In this document: positions 26,444 to 34,756 of the stretch, piece after piece
Position numbering within the stretch: the stretch's first letter is position 1
How the letters are laid out: each line of letters opens with the position of its first letter
NCBI RefSeq assembly: GCF_000657795.2
Contig: NZ_JHEP02000012.1
Span: forward strand, 84,855-148,854
Source of the DNA: Bordetella pseudohinzii
GTDB lineage: Bacteria; Pseudomonadota; Gammaproteobacteria; Burkholderiales; Burkholderiaceae_B
Length of the DNA stretch: 64,000 nt
Direction: 5' to 3'
Program-made: the position numbers and the translations under genes
Notes under the pieces: generated by a model
The model's input: only the letters and a program-made list of their open reading frames with translations
Databases searched by the model: none
Told to the model about the DNA's origin: nothing

Positions 26444-27171
26444 CCGATCCCGACACCATCAAAGCCTGTTTCATCGCCGCGCGCGGCTACTGGCGCCCCT
26501 GGAATGAGGCGCTGCTGCGCGCCAACCCGGCCTTCCTGTCGCACTACGCGGCCTATGCCGGCCACCCGGCGCGCACCGGACCGCTGTCGGCGCGCATGGT
26601 GGAACTGATCTACGTCGCGCTCGACGCCTCCGCCACCCATCTCTACGAACCGGGCCTGACCACGCATATGCGGCTGGCGCGGCAGGCCGGCGCCAGCGAA
26701 GCCGACCTGTTCGATGTGCTGCACCGGGTCACGCTGCAAGGCCTGAGCTCGGTGTTCCAGGCGGCCGACCTGCTGCACGAAGCCGCGCCGCTGCCAGCGC
26801 TGGAGGCGGACGATCCGCTGCGCGCGCGCATCGCGGCAAGCTGCCCCGAACACGCGGCCAGCCTGCTGCGCCTGGCCGCCGCCGATCCGGGCTATGTTGC
26901 CGTGCTGCTGGATTTTCTGGCCCATGGCAAACCCGAAGGCGGGCTGGCCGCCGACGAGCGCGTGTTGATCGATCTGGCCCTGCATGCCTGCTTCACGCAC
27001 GCCGACATGGCCGCCGCGCGCGCGCTGATCGCGCGAGGCCTGGCACTGGGCATCGCGCGCCCCGCGTTGCTACAGGCCATGCAGCTGGGGGCCCATCTGG
27101 CGGTGCACGGCGCGGCGCTGGGCGCCACCGTGCATGCGCGCGAGACGGCGCCCTCCGAGCGCCAGGCATAG
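26440..27171 (+). CDS. Carboxymuconolactone decarboxylase family protein
   Basis: A 243-residue, all-helical protein with two CMD-like halves: RMVELIYVALDASATHLYEPGLTTHMRLA near residues 47-75 and ERVLIDLALHACFTHADMAAARALI near 170-195. The CxxC peroxidatic pair of AhpD is absent, so a lactone decarboxylase-like or unknown activity is more likely. Its ATGA overlaps the stop of the fused SDR, making it the last gene of the operon. It ends four bases before a convergent Bug gene. Confidence 0.8.
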   Translation: MTDPDTIKACFIAARGYWRPWNEALLRANPAFLSHYAAYAGHPARTGPLSARMVELIYVALDASATHLYEPGLTTHMRLARQAGASEADLFDVLHRVTLQGLSSVFQAADLLHEAAPLPALEADDPLRARIAASCPEHAASLLRLAAADPGYVAVLLDFLAHGKPEGGLAADERVLIDLALHACFTHADMAAARALIARGLALGIARPALLQAMQLGAHLAVHGAALGATVHARETAPSERQA

Positions 27172-27175
27172 ACGC

Positions 27176-28147
27176 TTACCGAGGCGGCCTGCCGCCCTCG
27201 CGCGCGGCGGCCTCGAAAGACTGGGCCAGGTCCATGAGCTCGCGCTTGTAGTCGTCCAGGCTGCCGGTGTAGTCGTCCAGATAGAGATCGCGGCGCGCCT
27301 TTTGCATGGCCGCCGAGGCGGCCGCCTGCCGCACGGCGGCGGCCAGCCGTTGCCGCGCCGGTTCGGCGATGCCGGCGCGCACGGCCACGCTATAGCTGCT
27401 GTGGAACACCATGTCCGGCACCCCCTGCTCGGCAAACGTCTTCACGCCGGGAAGATGGCTCGCGCTGCCGGGCCGGCCCGTATAGGCCAGCACCTTCACA
27501 TGGGGATTGTCCTTCACGCTCTGGGTCGTGCCCAGGGTGGTGAAGTAGGCGTCGATCTGGCCGCCGAGAATCGCGGCCAGGCCCTCCGCGCCGCCCTTGA
27601 AGGGGATGGCGCGATACGCGACGCCCAGGCCCGAGGCCAGGCGCGCGGCCAGGGTGGAGTAGGTGCCCACGCCCAGGTCGGCCGTGCCGATATCGATCTC
27701 CCGGTTCGCGTGCTTGATGTCGGCCAGCCGCGTCCAGCCCCGGTCGGCCGGCACGATGAAGGCATAGCTGCTCTGGCCCAGCGGGGCCAGGATCTCGAAA
27801 TCCGAGAACGCATAGCCCGCGCTGGGCGTCATGATTTTCGCGCTGTAGAAACCCTCGGCATGGACCAGCAGCGTGTAGCCGTCGGCGGGCCGGCTCTTGA
27901 CGGCCTGGATGCCGATGGCCGAGCCCGCGCCGGGCCGGTTCTCCACCACCACGGGCTGCCCCAGGACCTTGCCCAGCGCCTGGGCGAAAGCGCGCGAAAT
28001 CGCGTCCGTCGCCGCGCCCGGAGGATAGGGCACCACCAGGCGCAGGGGTTTGTCCGGGTAGTCCGCGCGCGCGCCGGCGGCCATGGCGAACAGGGTGCAG
28101 AAGGCCGCGCTGCCAAGCAGCAGACGGCGACGGATGGCAAGGCTCAT
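27176..28147 (-). CDS. Bug-family (TctC-like) periplasmic receptor
   Basis: A 323-residue receptor. The signal peptide runs from MSLAIRRRLLLGSAAF to ARA; the mature start is YPDKPLRLVVPYPPGAATD, followed by ENRPGAGS. The ATG at 28147 is preferred over a start 35 codons earlier because the signal peptide begins there. It is convergent with the acyl-CoA operon and divergent from another Bug gene, so it may capture that pathway's acid. Ligand unknown. Confidence 0.9.
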   Translation of the reverse strand: MSLAIRRRLLLGSAAFCTLFAMAAGARADYPDKPLRLVVPYPPGAATDAISRAFAQALGKVLGQPVVVENRPGAGSAIGIQAVKSRPADGYTLLVHAEGFYSAKIMTPSAGYAFSDFEILAPLGQSSYAFIVPADRGWTRLADIKHANREIDIGTADLGVGTYSTLAARLASGLGVAYRAIPFKGGAEGLAAILGGQIDAYFTTLGTTQSVKDNPHVKVLAYTGRPGSASHLPGVKTFAEQGVPDMVFHSSYSVAVRAGIAEPARQRLAAAVRQAAASAAMQKARRDLYLDDYTGSLDDYKRELMDLAQSFEAAAREGGRPPR

Positions 28148-28315
28148 GGATAGCTCTTTTGGCGGTTGTCCCCGCCAAAAGTGTATCGATCGCCGCGCCG
28201 CCGATTCCCCCTGCGGCGCGCAGTTCTGATCTGCGGTTTCAGCTATAGGCAATTCAACTGAGCTACCTAGAATTTAGGGGATTCATATAACGCAAAAAGA
28301 TTCGGAGACGCTGCA

Positions 28316-29302
28316 ATGACCCCTTCCCTTCTCACACGGCGCGCCGTGCTGCTGGGCAGCTTGCTGATGAGCCTGGGCGCCCATGCCTGGGCCGCCGAGG
28401 ACAGCTGGCCGCAGCGCCCGATCCGCATGGTGGTCGCCGGCTCGCCCGGCGCCGGCGGCGACATCTTCGCCCGCCTGATTTCCGCCCCGCTGGCCAAGGC
28501 GCTCAAGCAGCCCGTGGTCGTGGAGACCAAGCCCGGCGCCAATGGCATGATCGCCGCCGAGACGGTCGTGCGCTCGGCCAACGATGGCTACACGCTGCTG
28601 TTCGCGCCCTCGTCGACCATCCTGCTCAACCCGGTCGTGCTGCCCGCCATCCCCTATGACACCGACAAGGACCTGCTGCCCGTGGCCCAGGTCGGCGCGG
28701 CCGGCATCCTGCTCATCGCCAACCCGGGCACTGGCTTCAAGAACCTGGCCGACATGGTGGCCTACGCCAAGGCCCATCCCGGCAAGCTGGCCTATGGCTC
28801 CTGGGGCACGGGCTCGTCAGGCCACCTGGCCATGGAAGGCATCAAAGCGCATTACGGCCTGGACATGCCCCATGTGCCGTACAAACAGCTGGTCACCGAA
28901 AGCACCGACCTGATCGCCAACAACATCAGCGTCGGCTTCATGGACATCGCCTCGCCCATTCCCCATATGCGCAGCGGCAAACTGGTCGCGCTCGGCCAGA
29001 CCGGCTCGCGCCGCTGGCCGGCCTCCATGGACGTGCCCACCCTGGCCGAGCAAGGCTATACGTTCGAGGCCGATGGCTGGTACGGCGTCTTCGCGCCGGC
29101 CGGCACACCGCCCGAAATCATCAAACGCCTCAACGCCGAGATCTACCGCGCGCAGCACGACCCCGAGGTGCAGGAAAAAATCGAAGGCCAGAACATGATC
29201 GTCCCGCCCAATGCCTCGCCCGCGGAATTCAGCGCGTCGATCAAACGCGACGCCGCCATCTGGCAAGACCTGGCCAAGCTCGCCGACCTGAAGAACAAGT
29301 GA
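28316..29302 (+). CDS. Bug-family (TctC-like) periplasmic receptor
   Basis: A 328-residue receptor with signal peptide (MTPSLLTRRAVLLGSLLMS..., ends AWA), mature start WPQRPIRMVVAGSPGAGGD and ETKPGANG. The VVAGSPGAGGD version of the binding motif is less common than VVPFPPGG. An SDR gene follows after 32 bases on the same strand, suggesting uptake and oxidation of one compound. It shares a 168-base divergent promoter region with the previous Bug gene. Confidence 0.9.
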   Translation: MTPSLLTRRAVLLGSLLMSLGAHAWAAEDSWPQRPIRMVVAGSPGAGGDIFARLISAPLAKALKQPVVVETKPGANGMIAAETVVRSANDGYTLLFAPSSTILLNPVVLPAIPYDTDKDLLPVAQVGAAGILLIANPGTGFKNLADMVAYAKAHPGKLAYGSWGTGSSGHLAMEGIKAHYGLDMPHVPYKQLVTESTDLIANNISVGFMDIASPIPHMRSGKLVALGQTGSRRWPASMDVPTLAEQGYTFEADGWYGVFAPAGTPPEIIKRLNAEIYRAQHDPEVQEKIEGQNMIVPPNASPAEFSASIKRDAAIWQDLAKLADLKNK

Positions 29303-29334
29303 GTCCGAAGGGGCTCGCTCAAGAGGCAACACGC

Positions 29335-30108
29335 ATGGATATGCTTTCCGCTTTTTCCGACCAGGCCCTGCAAGGGCGCGTGGCCGTGGTCACCGGCGCG
29401 ACCGGCGGCATCGGCCTGGCCATCTGCCAGCAGCTGCGCGCCATGGGCGCGGCGGTCGTGCAGGCCGACATCAACGCCGACGACGGCGGCACGGACGGCT
29501 TGATGAAGGTGCGCTGCGACATCGCCGACCCTGACTCGGTGGCGCGCATGGCCGATCAGGTCCGCTCGCGCCTGGGCCGTTGCGACGTCCTGGTCAACAA
29601 CGCGGCCGTCAGCACCGCGCCGACCCCGCTGGAAACCTTCCCGCTCGATCTCTGGGACCAGCTCTTGCGGGTCAACCTGCGCGGCGCCCTGCTGTGCGCG
29701 CAGGCGTTTTTCCCGCTGATGCGCGACCAGCAGGCGGGCAGCATCGTCAACGTGGCCTCGATCTCCGCCCAGGCGCCCACTCGCGTCGGCGCCTACGGCA
29801 CCGCCAAGAGCGCCCTGCAGGCCCTGACCCGCCAGATGGCCGTCGAATGGGGCCCGCGCGGCATCCGCGCCAACGCCATCAGCCCCGGCATGATCCGCAC
29901 TCCGCTATCCGAAAGACACTACAGCGGCGACGCCGTGCTGCAAAAACGCATCGCCAGCATCCCCGCGCGGCGCATCGGCCTGCCCGCCGACATCGCGGGC
30001 GCCGTGGCCTTTCTCGCCAGCGATGCCTCGCGCTATGTCAACGGCCAGGACATCGTCGTCGATGGCGGCTTTCTCAAAGCCTCGCTGACCAATCTTTACG
30101 GCGTTTGA
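29335..30108 (+). CDS. Short-chain dehydrogenase/reductase
   Basis: A 257-residue classical SDR: TGATGGIG near residue 22, DVLVNNAA near 95, Ser in NVASISAQ and YGTAK near 160, and the closing NGQDIVVDGGF strand. I chose the ATG at 29335 with AAGAGG upstream. It probably forms an operon with the preceding Bug receptor. Convergent with the IclR regulator at 30167. Confidence 0.9.
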   Translation: MDMLSAFSDQALQGRVAVVTGATGGIGLAICQQLRAMGAAVVQADINADDGGTDGLMKVRCDIADPDSVARMADQVRSRLGRCDVLVNNAAVSTAPTPLETFPLDLWDQLLRVNLRGALLCAQAFFPLMRDQQAGSIVNVASISAQAPTRVGAYGTAKSALQALTRQMAVEWGPRGIRANAISPGMIRTPLSERHYSGDAVLQKRIASIPARRIGLPADIAGAVAFLASDASRYVNGQDIVVDGGFLKASLTNLYGV

Positions 30109-30166
30109 TCCGCCGCCCCGGGGCGCGGCCGCCCGCCGGGCCTTGCGCTCCCGGGCCCAAGCGCCC

Positions 30167-30916
30167 TCAGCCCGACGGCCCTTGCCGCACGCCCATCAGC
30201 GAGCGCGACAAGCGGCTGGCCGCGGCGAGGACGGGCTCCTTCAGTTCGAGCAGCACGCTCTCGTTCAGGCGCGAGATGGGTCCTGAAATACAAATCGCGC
30301 CCTGCAGCGTCCAGTTGATGCCATAGACCGGCGCCGAAATGCTGGACACCTCGGCGTCGCGCTCGCCCAGCGACAGCATATAGCCGGCGCGACGCACCGA
30401 TTCATAAGGCTCGCCCGGTTCTCCCGAAAACGCCAGCAGCACGCGGCCCGGGCTGCCCAGTTCCAGCGGCAAGGCCGCACCGACACGCACATGGTGTCGG
30501 ATGGACTTCGGGCCTTCGACCCGCGCCATGCAAATGCGCTGCTTGCCCTCGCGCACATAGAAGGTGGCGCTTTCGCCTGTCGCCGCCGACAGTTCGCGCA
30601 GGACGGGCTGGACCACTTCCACGATATTGAACGTGGCCTGGTAGCAGGCGCCCAGCCAGCCCGCGGCGCGCGCCAGGCGCCAACTGCCGTCGGGCCGCTG
30701 CGCCAGGTAGTCGTCCATGGCCAGCGTGCGCGCCAGACGCAATACGGTGGAGCGATGGCAGCCCGTGCGCCGGCTCAATTCGGCCAGCGTCAGATGCGTG
30801 TCCTCCACGCCAAAGGCTTCGAGGATGCGCATCGCGCGCCGCACGGCCACCACGCCCTCCCCACCCTGCGCATCGGCGGAATCGGGGCCTATCTCATCGT
30901 TCGTCATACGCAACAT
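30167..30916 (-). CDS. IclR-family transcriptional regulator
   Basis: A 249-residue regulator with a winged helix (LTLAELSRRTGCHRSTVLRLA, about residues 42-62) and an IclR effector domain (SPGRVLLAFSG, VYGINWTLQGAICISGP). Starts at 30916 or 30907 are both possible. It is divergent from the Bug/RraA/dehydrogenase operon at 31000 and probably controls it in response to a small acid. Confidence 0.9.
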   Translation of the reverse strand: MLRMTNDEIGPDSADAQGGEGVVAVRRAMRILEAFGVEDTHLTLAELSRRTGCHRSTVLRLARTLAMDDYLAQRPDGSWRLARAAGWLGACYQATFNIVEVVQPVLRELSAATGESATFYVREGKQRICMARVEGPKSIRHHVRVGAALPLELGSPGRVLLAFSGEPGEPYESVRRAGYMLSLGERDAEVSSISAPVYGINWTLQGAICISGPISRLNESVLLELKEPVLAAASRLSRSLMGVRQGPSG

Positions 30917-30956
30917 GTTTCACTGTACGAACTTGTATTGTATTAGATGGAACATA
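30916..30956. promoter_or_regulatory. Imperfect inverted repeat in the IclR-Bug intergenic region
   Basis: ATGTTTCA at 30916-30923 and TGGAACAT at 30949-30956 form an inverted repeat with one mismatch inside the AT-rich divergent promoter region. It is a candidate IclR operator, but the wide spacing makes the call weak. Confidence 0.3.
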
Positions 30957-30999
30957 GCCAGACAATGCGCGGATCAAAAACCAACATCGGAGACAAAAC

Positions 31000-31968
31000 A
31001 TGAAGCCGTTCGCGCGCTTGCTGTCGGGACTGGCCTTGGCGGGCATGAGCAGCCTGGCCGCCGCCCAGGGCTATCCCGATAAACCCATCCGGCTGATCGT
31101 GCCCTTCCCGCCCGGCGGCGGCACCGACGTGCTCGCCCGGGAGGCGGCGATCAAGGTGGCCGGCAACACCGGCTGGAACATCGTCACGGAAAACCGTCCC
31201 GGGTCGGGCGGCAACATCGGCGTGGACGCGGTGGCCAAGTCGGCGCCGGACGGCTACTCCCTGGTGCTGGGCCAGACCAGCAATCTGGCCATCAACCCGA
31301 CCCTGTACGCCAAGCTGCCCTACGACCCGGAAAAGGATCTCGCCGCCATCGGCCTGGTGGCCGACGCGCCGCTGGTGATCGTGGTGCCGGCCAACTCGCC
31401 CTTCAAGACCTTCGACGAGATGATCGCGGCGGCCAAGGCCAAGCCGGGAGCCCTGAATTTCGCCAGCTCAGGCAACGGCACGGTGGCCCACCTGGCCGCG
31501 GTGCAATTGCAGAACGCGGCGGGCATCCAGCTCACGCACATCCCGTACAAGGGCGCGGCGCAAGCCTCCAATGACCTGATCGGCGGCCAGATCGACATGT
31601 ATCTGTCGTCGGTGCCCACGCTCATCGGCCATGTGCGCAACGGCAAGATGCGGGCCCTGGCGGTGACTTCGGCGCAGCGCGTGCCGGACATGCCCGAGGT
31701 TCCCACGATCGCCGAGCGCGGCTTTCCGGGCTTCGAGGCGGTGACCTGGTTCGGCCTGGCGGCGCCCGCCGGCACCCCGAAAGACGTCGTGCAGCGCCTG
31801 AACACCGAGTTCAACAAAGCGCTCCAGGCCCAGGACCTGCGCGCCAAATACCAGGAACAAGGCGCGCGCGTGCTGACCAGCACCCCCGATGCCTTTGCCA
31901 AGCTCATCCACGACGACCGCCTCCGCTGGGGCAAGATCGTCAAGGACTCGGGCGCGAAGGTCGAGTGA
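31000..31968 (+). CDS. Bug-family (TctC-like) periplasmic receptor
   Basis: A 322-residue receptor: signal peptide MKPFARLLSGLALAGMSSLA ending in AAAQG, mature start YPDKPIRLIVPFPPGGGTD, ENRPGSGG, and DMPEVPTIAERGFPGFE near residue 230. First gene of an operon with an RraA-like protein and a 2-hydroxyacid dehydrogenase and divergent from IclR, which suggests a hydroxy- or oxoacid ligand. That last point is inference. Confidence 0.91.
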   Translation: MKPFARLLSGLALAGMSSLAAAQGYPDKPIRLIVPFPPGGGTDVLAREAAIKVAGNTGWNIVTENRPGSGGNIGVDAVAKSAPDGYSLVLGQTSNLAINPTLYAKLPYDPEKDLAAIGLVADAPLVIVVPANSPFKTFDEMIAAAKAKPGALNFASSGNGTVAHLAAVQLQNAAGIQLTHIPYKGAAQASNDLIGGQIDMYLSSVPTLIGHVRNGKMRALAVTSAQRVPDMPEVPTIAERGFPGFEAVTWFGLAAPAGTPKDVVQRLNTEFNKALQAQDLRAKYQEQGARVLTSTPDAFAKLIHDDRLRWGKIVKDSGAKVE

Positions 31969-32012
31969 TCCCGGCCTGCTCTCCTGATTCTCATCTGTTA
32001 ATTGGAATTTTC

Positions 32013-32696
32013 ATGGCCACCCAGGACATCATCAAGGACTTCCCGCGCGTCAACGCGGACATCGTGCGCCGCGCCGCGGCGTTGCAGCCGGCTATCCTGG
32101 CCGACGTGGCGGGCCGCCGCGGCGCGCTGAGCGGCCGCATCCGCCCCCTGCATCCCGGCATGAAGCTGGCCGGCGCCGCGCTGACCGTCGAAGTCCGCCC
32201 CGGCGACAACCTCATGATCCATGCCGCGATCTCGCTGGCCCGCCCGGGCGACGTGCTGGTCATCGACGGCAAGGGCGACCTCAGCTCGGCGCTGATGGGC
32301 ACCATCATGATGACCGCCTGCCGCAAACTGGGCATCGCCGGCGTGGTGATGGACGGCGCGGCGCGCGACGCGACCGAGATCATCGACATGGGCTATCCGG
32401 TCTTCGCCGCGGGCACCAATCCCAACGGCCCCACCAAGAACGTGCCCGGCCGCATCGGCCATCCCGTGTCGGTCGGCGGCGTGACCGTCCACCCCGGCGA
32501 CTTCGTCATTGGCGACGCCGATGGCGTCGTGGTGGTCGAGCGCGAGAAAATCGCCGACCTGCTGCCTGCCGCCGAGAAGAAAGTGCGCGACGAAGCCGCG
32601 CGCATCGCCGCGATCCAGACCGGCGACACCGAGGCCAAATGGCTGCTGGCCGCCCTGCGCACCGCCGGCGTCCTGAAAGAAGGAGAGTCGCTGTGA
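32013..32696 (+). CDS. RraA-like / HMG-aldolase family protein
   Basis: A 227-residue RraA-fold protein. The conserved VMDGAARDATEI loop carries the Arg-Asp pair that in 4-hydroxy-4-methyl-2-oxoglutarate/oxaloacetate aldolases binds substrate and metal; PGDFVIGDADGVVVV is the other signature. In catabolic operons such proteins cleave 4-carboxy-4-hydroxy-2-oxoacids to pyruvate. It lies between a Bug receptor and a dehydrogenase, which supports an aldolase or decarboxylase role rather than RNase E regulation. Start ATG at 32013. Confidence 0.85.
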   Translation: MATQDIIKDFPRVNADIVRRAAALQPAILADVAGRRGALSGRIRPLHPGMKLAGAALTVEVRPGDNLMIHAAISLARPGDVLVIDGKGDLSSALMGTIMMTACRKLGIAGVVMDGAARDATEIIDMGYPVFAAGTNPNGPTKNVPGRIGHPVSVGGVTVHPGDFVIGDADGVVVVEREKIADLLPAAEKKVRDEAARIAAIQTGDTEAKWLLAALRTAGVLKEGESL

Positions 32697-33625
32697 GCCA
32701 GTCCGTCATCCTCGTGACCGCGGCCGACCTGGCCCCGGAAGCGGCCGCCCTGCTGCGGGATTTCAAACTGGTGTTCGCCGGCAAGACGCCCAGCGAAGCA
32801 GACATCGTGTCCTTGTGCCGCGAACACAACCCGGTCGCCATCATCGTGCGCTACAGCAAGGTAGGCGCCGCCGCCATGGACGCGGCGCCCGCGCTGCGCG
32901 TGATCTCCAAGCATGGCAGCGGCACCGACACCATCGACAAGGCCGCCGCCGCCCAGCGCGGCGTGCAAGTGGTGGCCGCGGCCGGCGCGAACGCCGCCGC
33001 CGTGGCCGAACATGCCCTGGCGCTGCTGCTGGCCTGCGCCAAATCGGTCGTGAGCCTGGATGCGCGCATGCGCGCGGGACATTGGGACAAATCGACCCAC
33101 AAGAGCCTGGAACTGGACGGCAAGACCATTGGCCTGGTGGGCCTGGGCGCCATCGGCCGGCGCATGGCCGCCATGGCGCAGGGCCTGAACATGCGCGTGA
33201 TCGGCTTTGATCCCTACGCCAAGGACCTGCCTGGCGATATCGAAAGCGGGCCGCTTGAAGCCATCTGGCGCGAAGCCGATGTGATATCGCTGCACTGCCC
33301 CCTGACCGACGAAAACCGCGGCATGGTCAATGCGGCAAACCTGGCGCGGTGCAAACCCGGCGTGATCCTCGTCAACACCGCGCGCGGCGGCCTGATCGAC
33401 GAAAACGCGCTGCTGCAGGCGGTGCGGTCCGGCCAGGTCGGCGCCGCCGGCCTGGACAGCTTCGCCGTCGAACCCATGACGGCCGGCCACCCCTTCCACG
33501 AAGAAGCCCGCATCCTGCTCAGCCCGCACATCGGCGGCGTGACCCGCGAGGCCTACGTCAACATGGGCGTGGCCGCGGCGCGCAATGCGCTGGACGTGCT
33601 GGCCCGCGCGGCCGCCTCCGCCTGA
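32693..33625 (+). CDS. D-2-hydroxyacid dehydrogenase (phosphoglycerate dehydrogenase-like)
   Basis: A 310-residue NAD-dependent hydroxyacid dehydrogenase. NAD motif GLVGLGAIGRRM near residue 143, catalytic Arg in NTARGGLIDE, Glu in DSFAVEPMT and His in LSPHIGG are all present. The start is GTG at 32693, overlapping the RraA stop (GTGA) behind an AAGGAGAG site. It should reduce or oxidise a 2-oxo/2-hydroxyacid made or used by the RraA-like enzyme. Confidence 0.88.
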   Translation: MSQSVILVTAADLAPEAAALLRDFKLVFAGKTPSEADIVSLCREHNPVAIIVRYSKVGAAAMDAAPALRVISKHGSGTDTIDKAAAAQRGVQVVAAAGANAAAVAEHALALLLACAKSVVSLDARMRAGHWDKSTHKSLELDGKTIGLVGLGAIGRRMAAMAQGLNMRVIGFDPYAKDLPGDIESGPLEAIWREADVISLHCPLTDENRGMVNAANLARCKPGVILVNTARGGLIDENALLQAVRSGQVGAAGLDSFAVEPMTAGHPFHEEARILLSPHIGGVTREAYVNMGVAAARNALDVLARAAASA

Positions 33626-33672
33626 GGGACCGCGCCATGCCGCCTGGATGACACAAGGGTTTGCGGCGGCCG

Positions 33673-34692
33673 CTATTCGGCCTTGGCGTTGATGGCCTTG
33701 ACGATCTCGGCCTGCCGGACGGTCTCGGTCTTGATGTAGTCGCCCAGCTGTTGCGCCGTGCCGCCTTCCACCGTAATGCCGCTGGCCTCCAGCCGCGTCT
33801 TCACTTGCGGATCGGCCAGCACCTGGTTGGCGACGGCGTTCAGTTTGTCGATGATGGGCTGGGCGACGCCGGCGGAGGTCAGCAAGGCAAAGCAGGTATC
33901 GCTGACCAGCTCCGGCATGCCCAGCTCCGTGGTGCTGGGCACCTGCGGCAGCACCGGCGAGCGCGTCGTGGACATCACCGCCAAACCCTTGACGCGGCCC
34001 TCCTTGACGTAAGGGACCATCATGATCACCAGCGGCAGCATCGAGTCCAGCTGGCCCGACAGCAGATCCGTGGTCGCCGTGCCGGGCGTCGTGTAGGGCA
34101 CGTGCACCAGCTTGGCCCCGGCCTCTTGCTGGATCATCGCCCCGGCGATGTGCCACGAACTGCCCGTGCCGGTCGAGCCATAGGTCAGGCCGTTAGGCCG
34201 GCGCTTCGACAGCGCGATGTAGTCCTTCAGATTCTGCACCGGCAGGTCTTTGTTGACCGCGAGGATGTTGGGCACGCAGCCCACCTTGGTAATGGGCGAG
34301 AAATCCTTCCGCGAATCGAAGCCGGGCGCTTTGTACAGCGCCATATTGGTGGCCAGGGGGCCCGTCCAGCTCAACACGATGGTGTAGCCATCGGCCTCGG
34401 CCCGCGCCGCCTCGGCCATGCCGATATTGCCGCCCGCGCCCGGCCGGTTGAACACGGCGACAGGCTGGCCCAGGCGTTTCGACATTTCATCGGCCAGCAG
34501 TCGCGCGGTCGGATCCGACGAACCACCGGGTCCGGCGGGCACGATCATGCGCAATGGCTTGGCGGGCCACTCGCCGGCCGCCGCGCCGGCCGGCCCCGCC
34601 GCCAAGGCCAGCGCGGCGGTCAGGCCGGCGGATACGGCCCGGCCGGCAAGGACGCGAACGCCTGTGCCGCGGCCGATGGCGTTTTGCTTCAT
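33673..34692 (-). CDS. Bug-family (TctC-like) periplasmic receptor
   Basis: A 339-residue receptor with a long signal region (to about residue 40, AGAAAG) and mature start WPAKPLRMIVPAGPGGSSD, then NRPGAGGNIG. It is the last gene of a minus-strand operon after AtuA and the AtuA-like domain gene, and convergent with the hydroxyacid dehydrogenase. It probably imports the acid processed by the AtuA pair. Confidence 0.9.
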   Translation of the reverse strand: MKQNAIGRGTGVRVLAGRAVSAGLTAALALAAGPAGAAAGEWPAKPLRMIVPAGPGGSSDPTARLLADEMSKRLGQPVAVFNRPGAGGNIGMAEAARAEADGYTIVLSWTGPLATNMALYKAPGFDSRKDFSPITKVGCVPNILAVNKDLPVQNLKDYIALSKRRPNGLTYGSTGTGSSWHIAGAMIQQEAGAKLVHVPYTTPGTATTDLLSGQLDSMLPLVIMMVPYVKEGRVKGLAVMSTTRSPVLPQVPSTTELGMPELVSDTCFALLTSAGVAQPIIDKLNAVANQVLADPQVKTRLEASGITVEGGTAQQLGDYIKTETVRQAEIVKAINAKAE

Positions 34693-34756
34693 GGTGTTGT
34701 CTCCTGGAGTGGGTTATGTGTCCCAATGGATCATGAAAAGGCCGCGCCCGGGCCGG

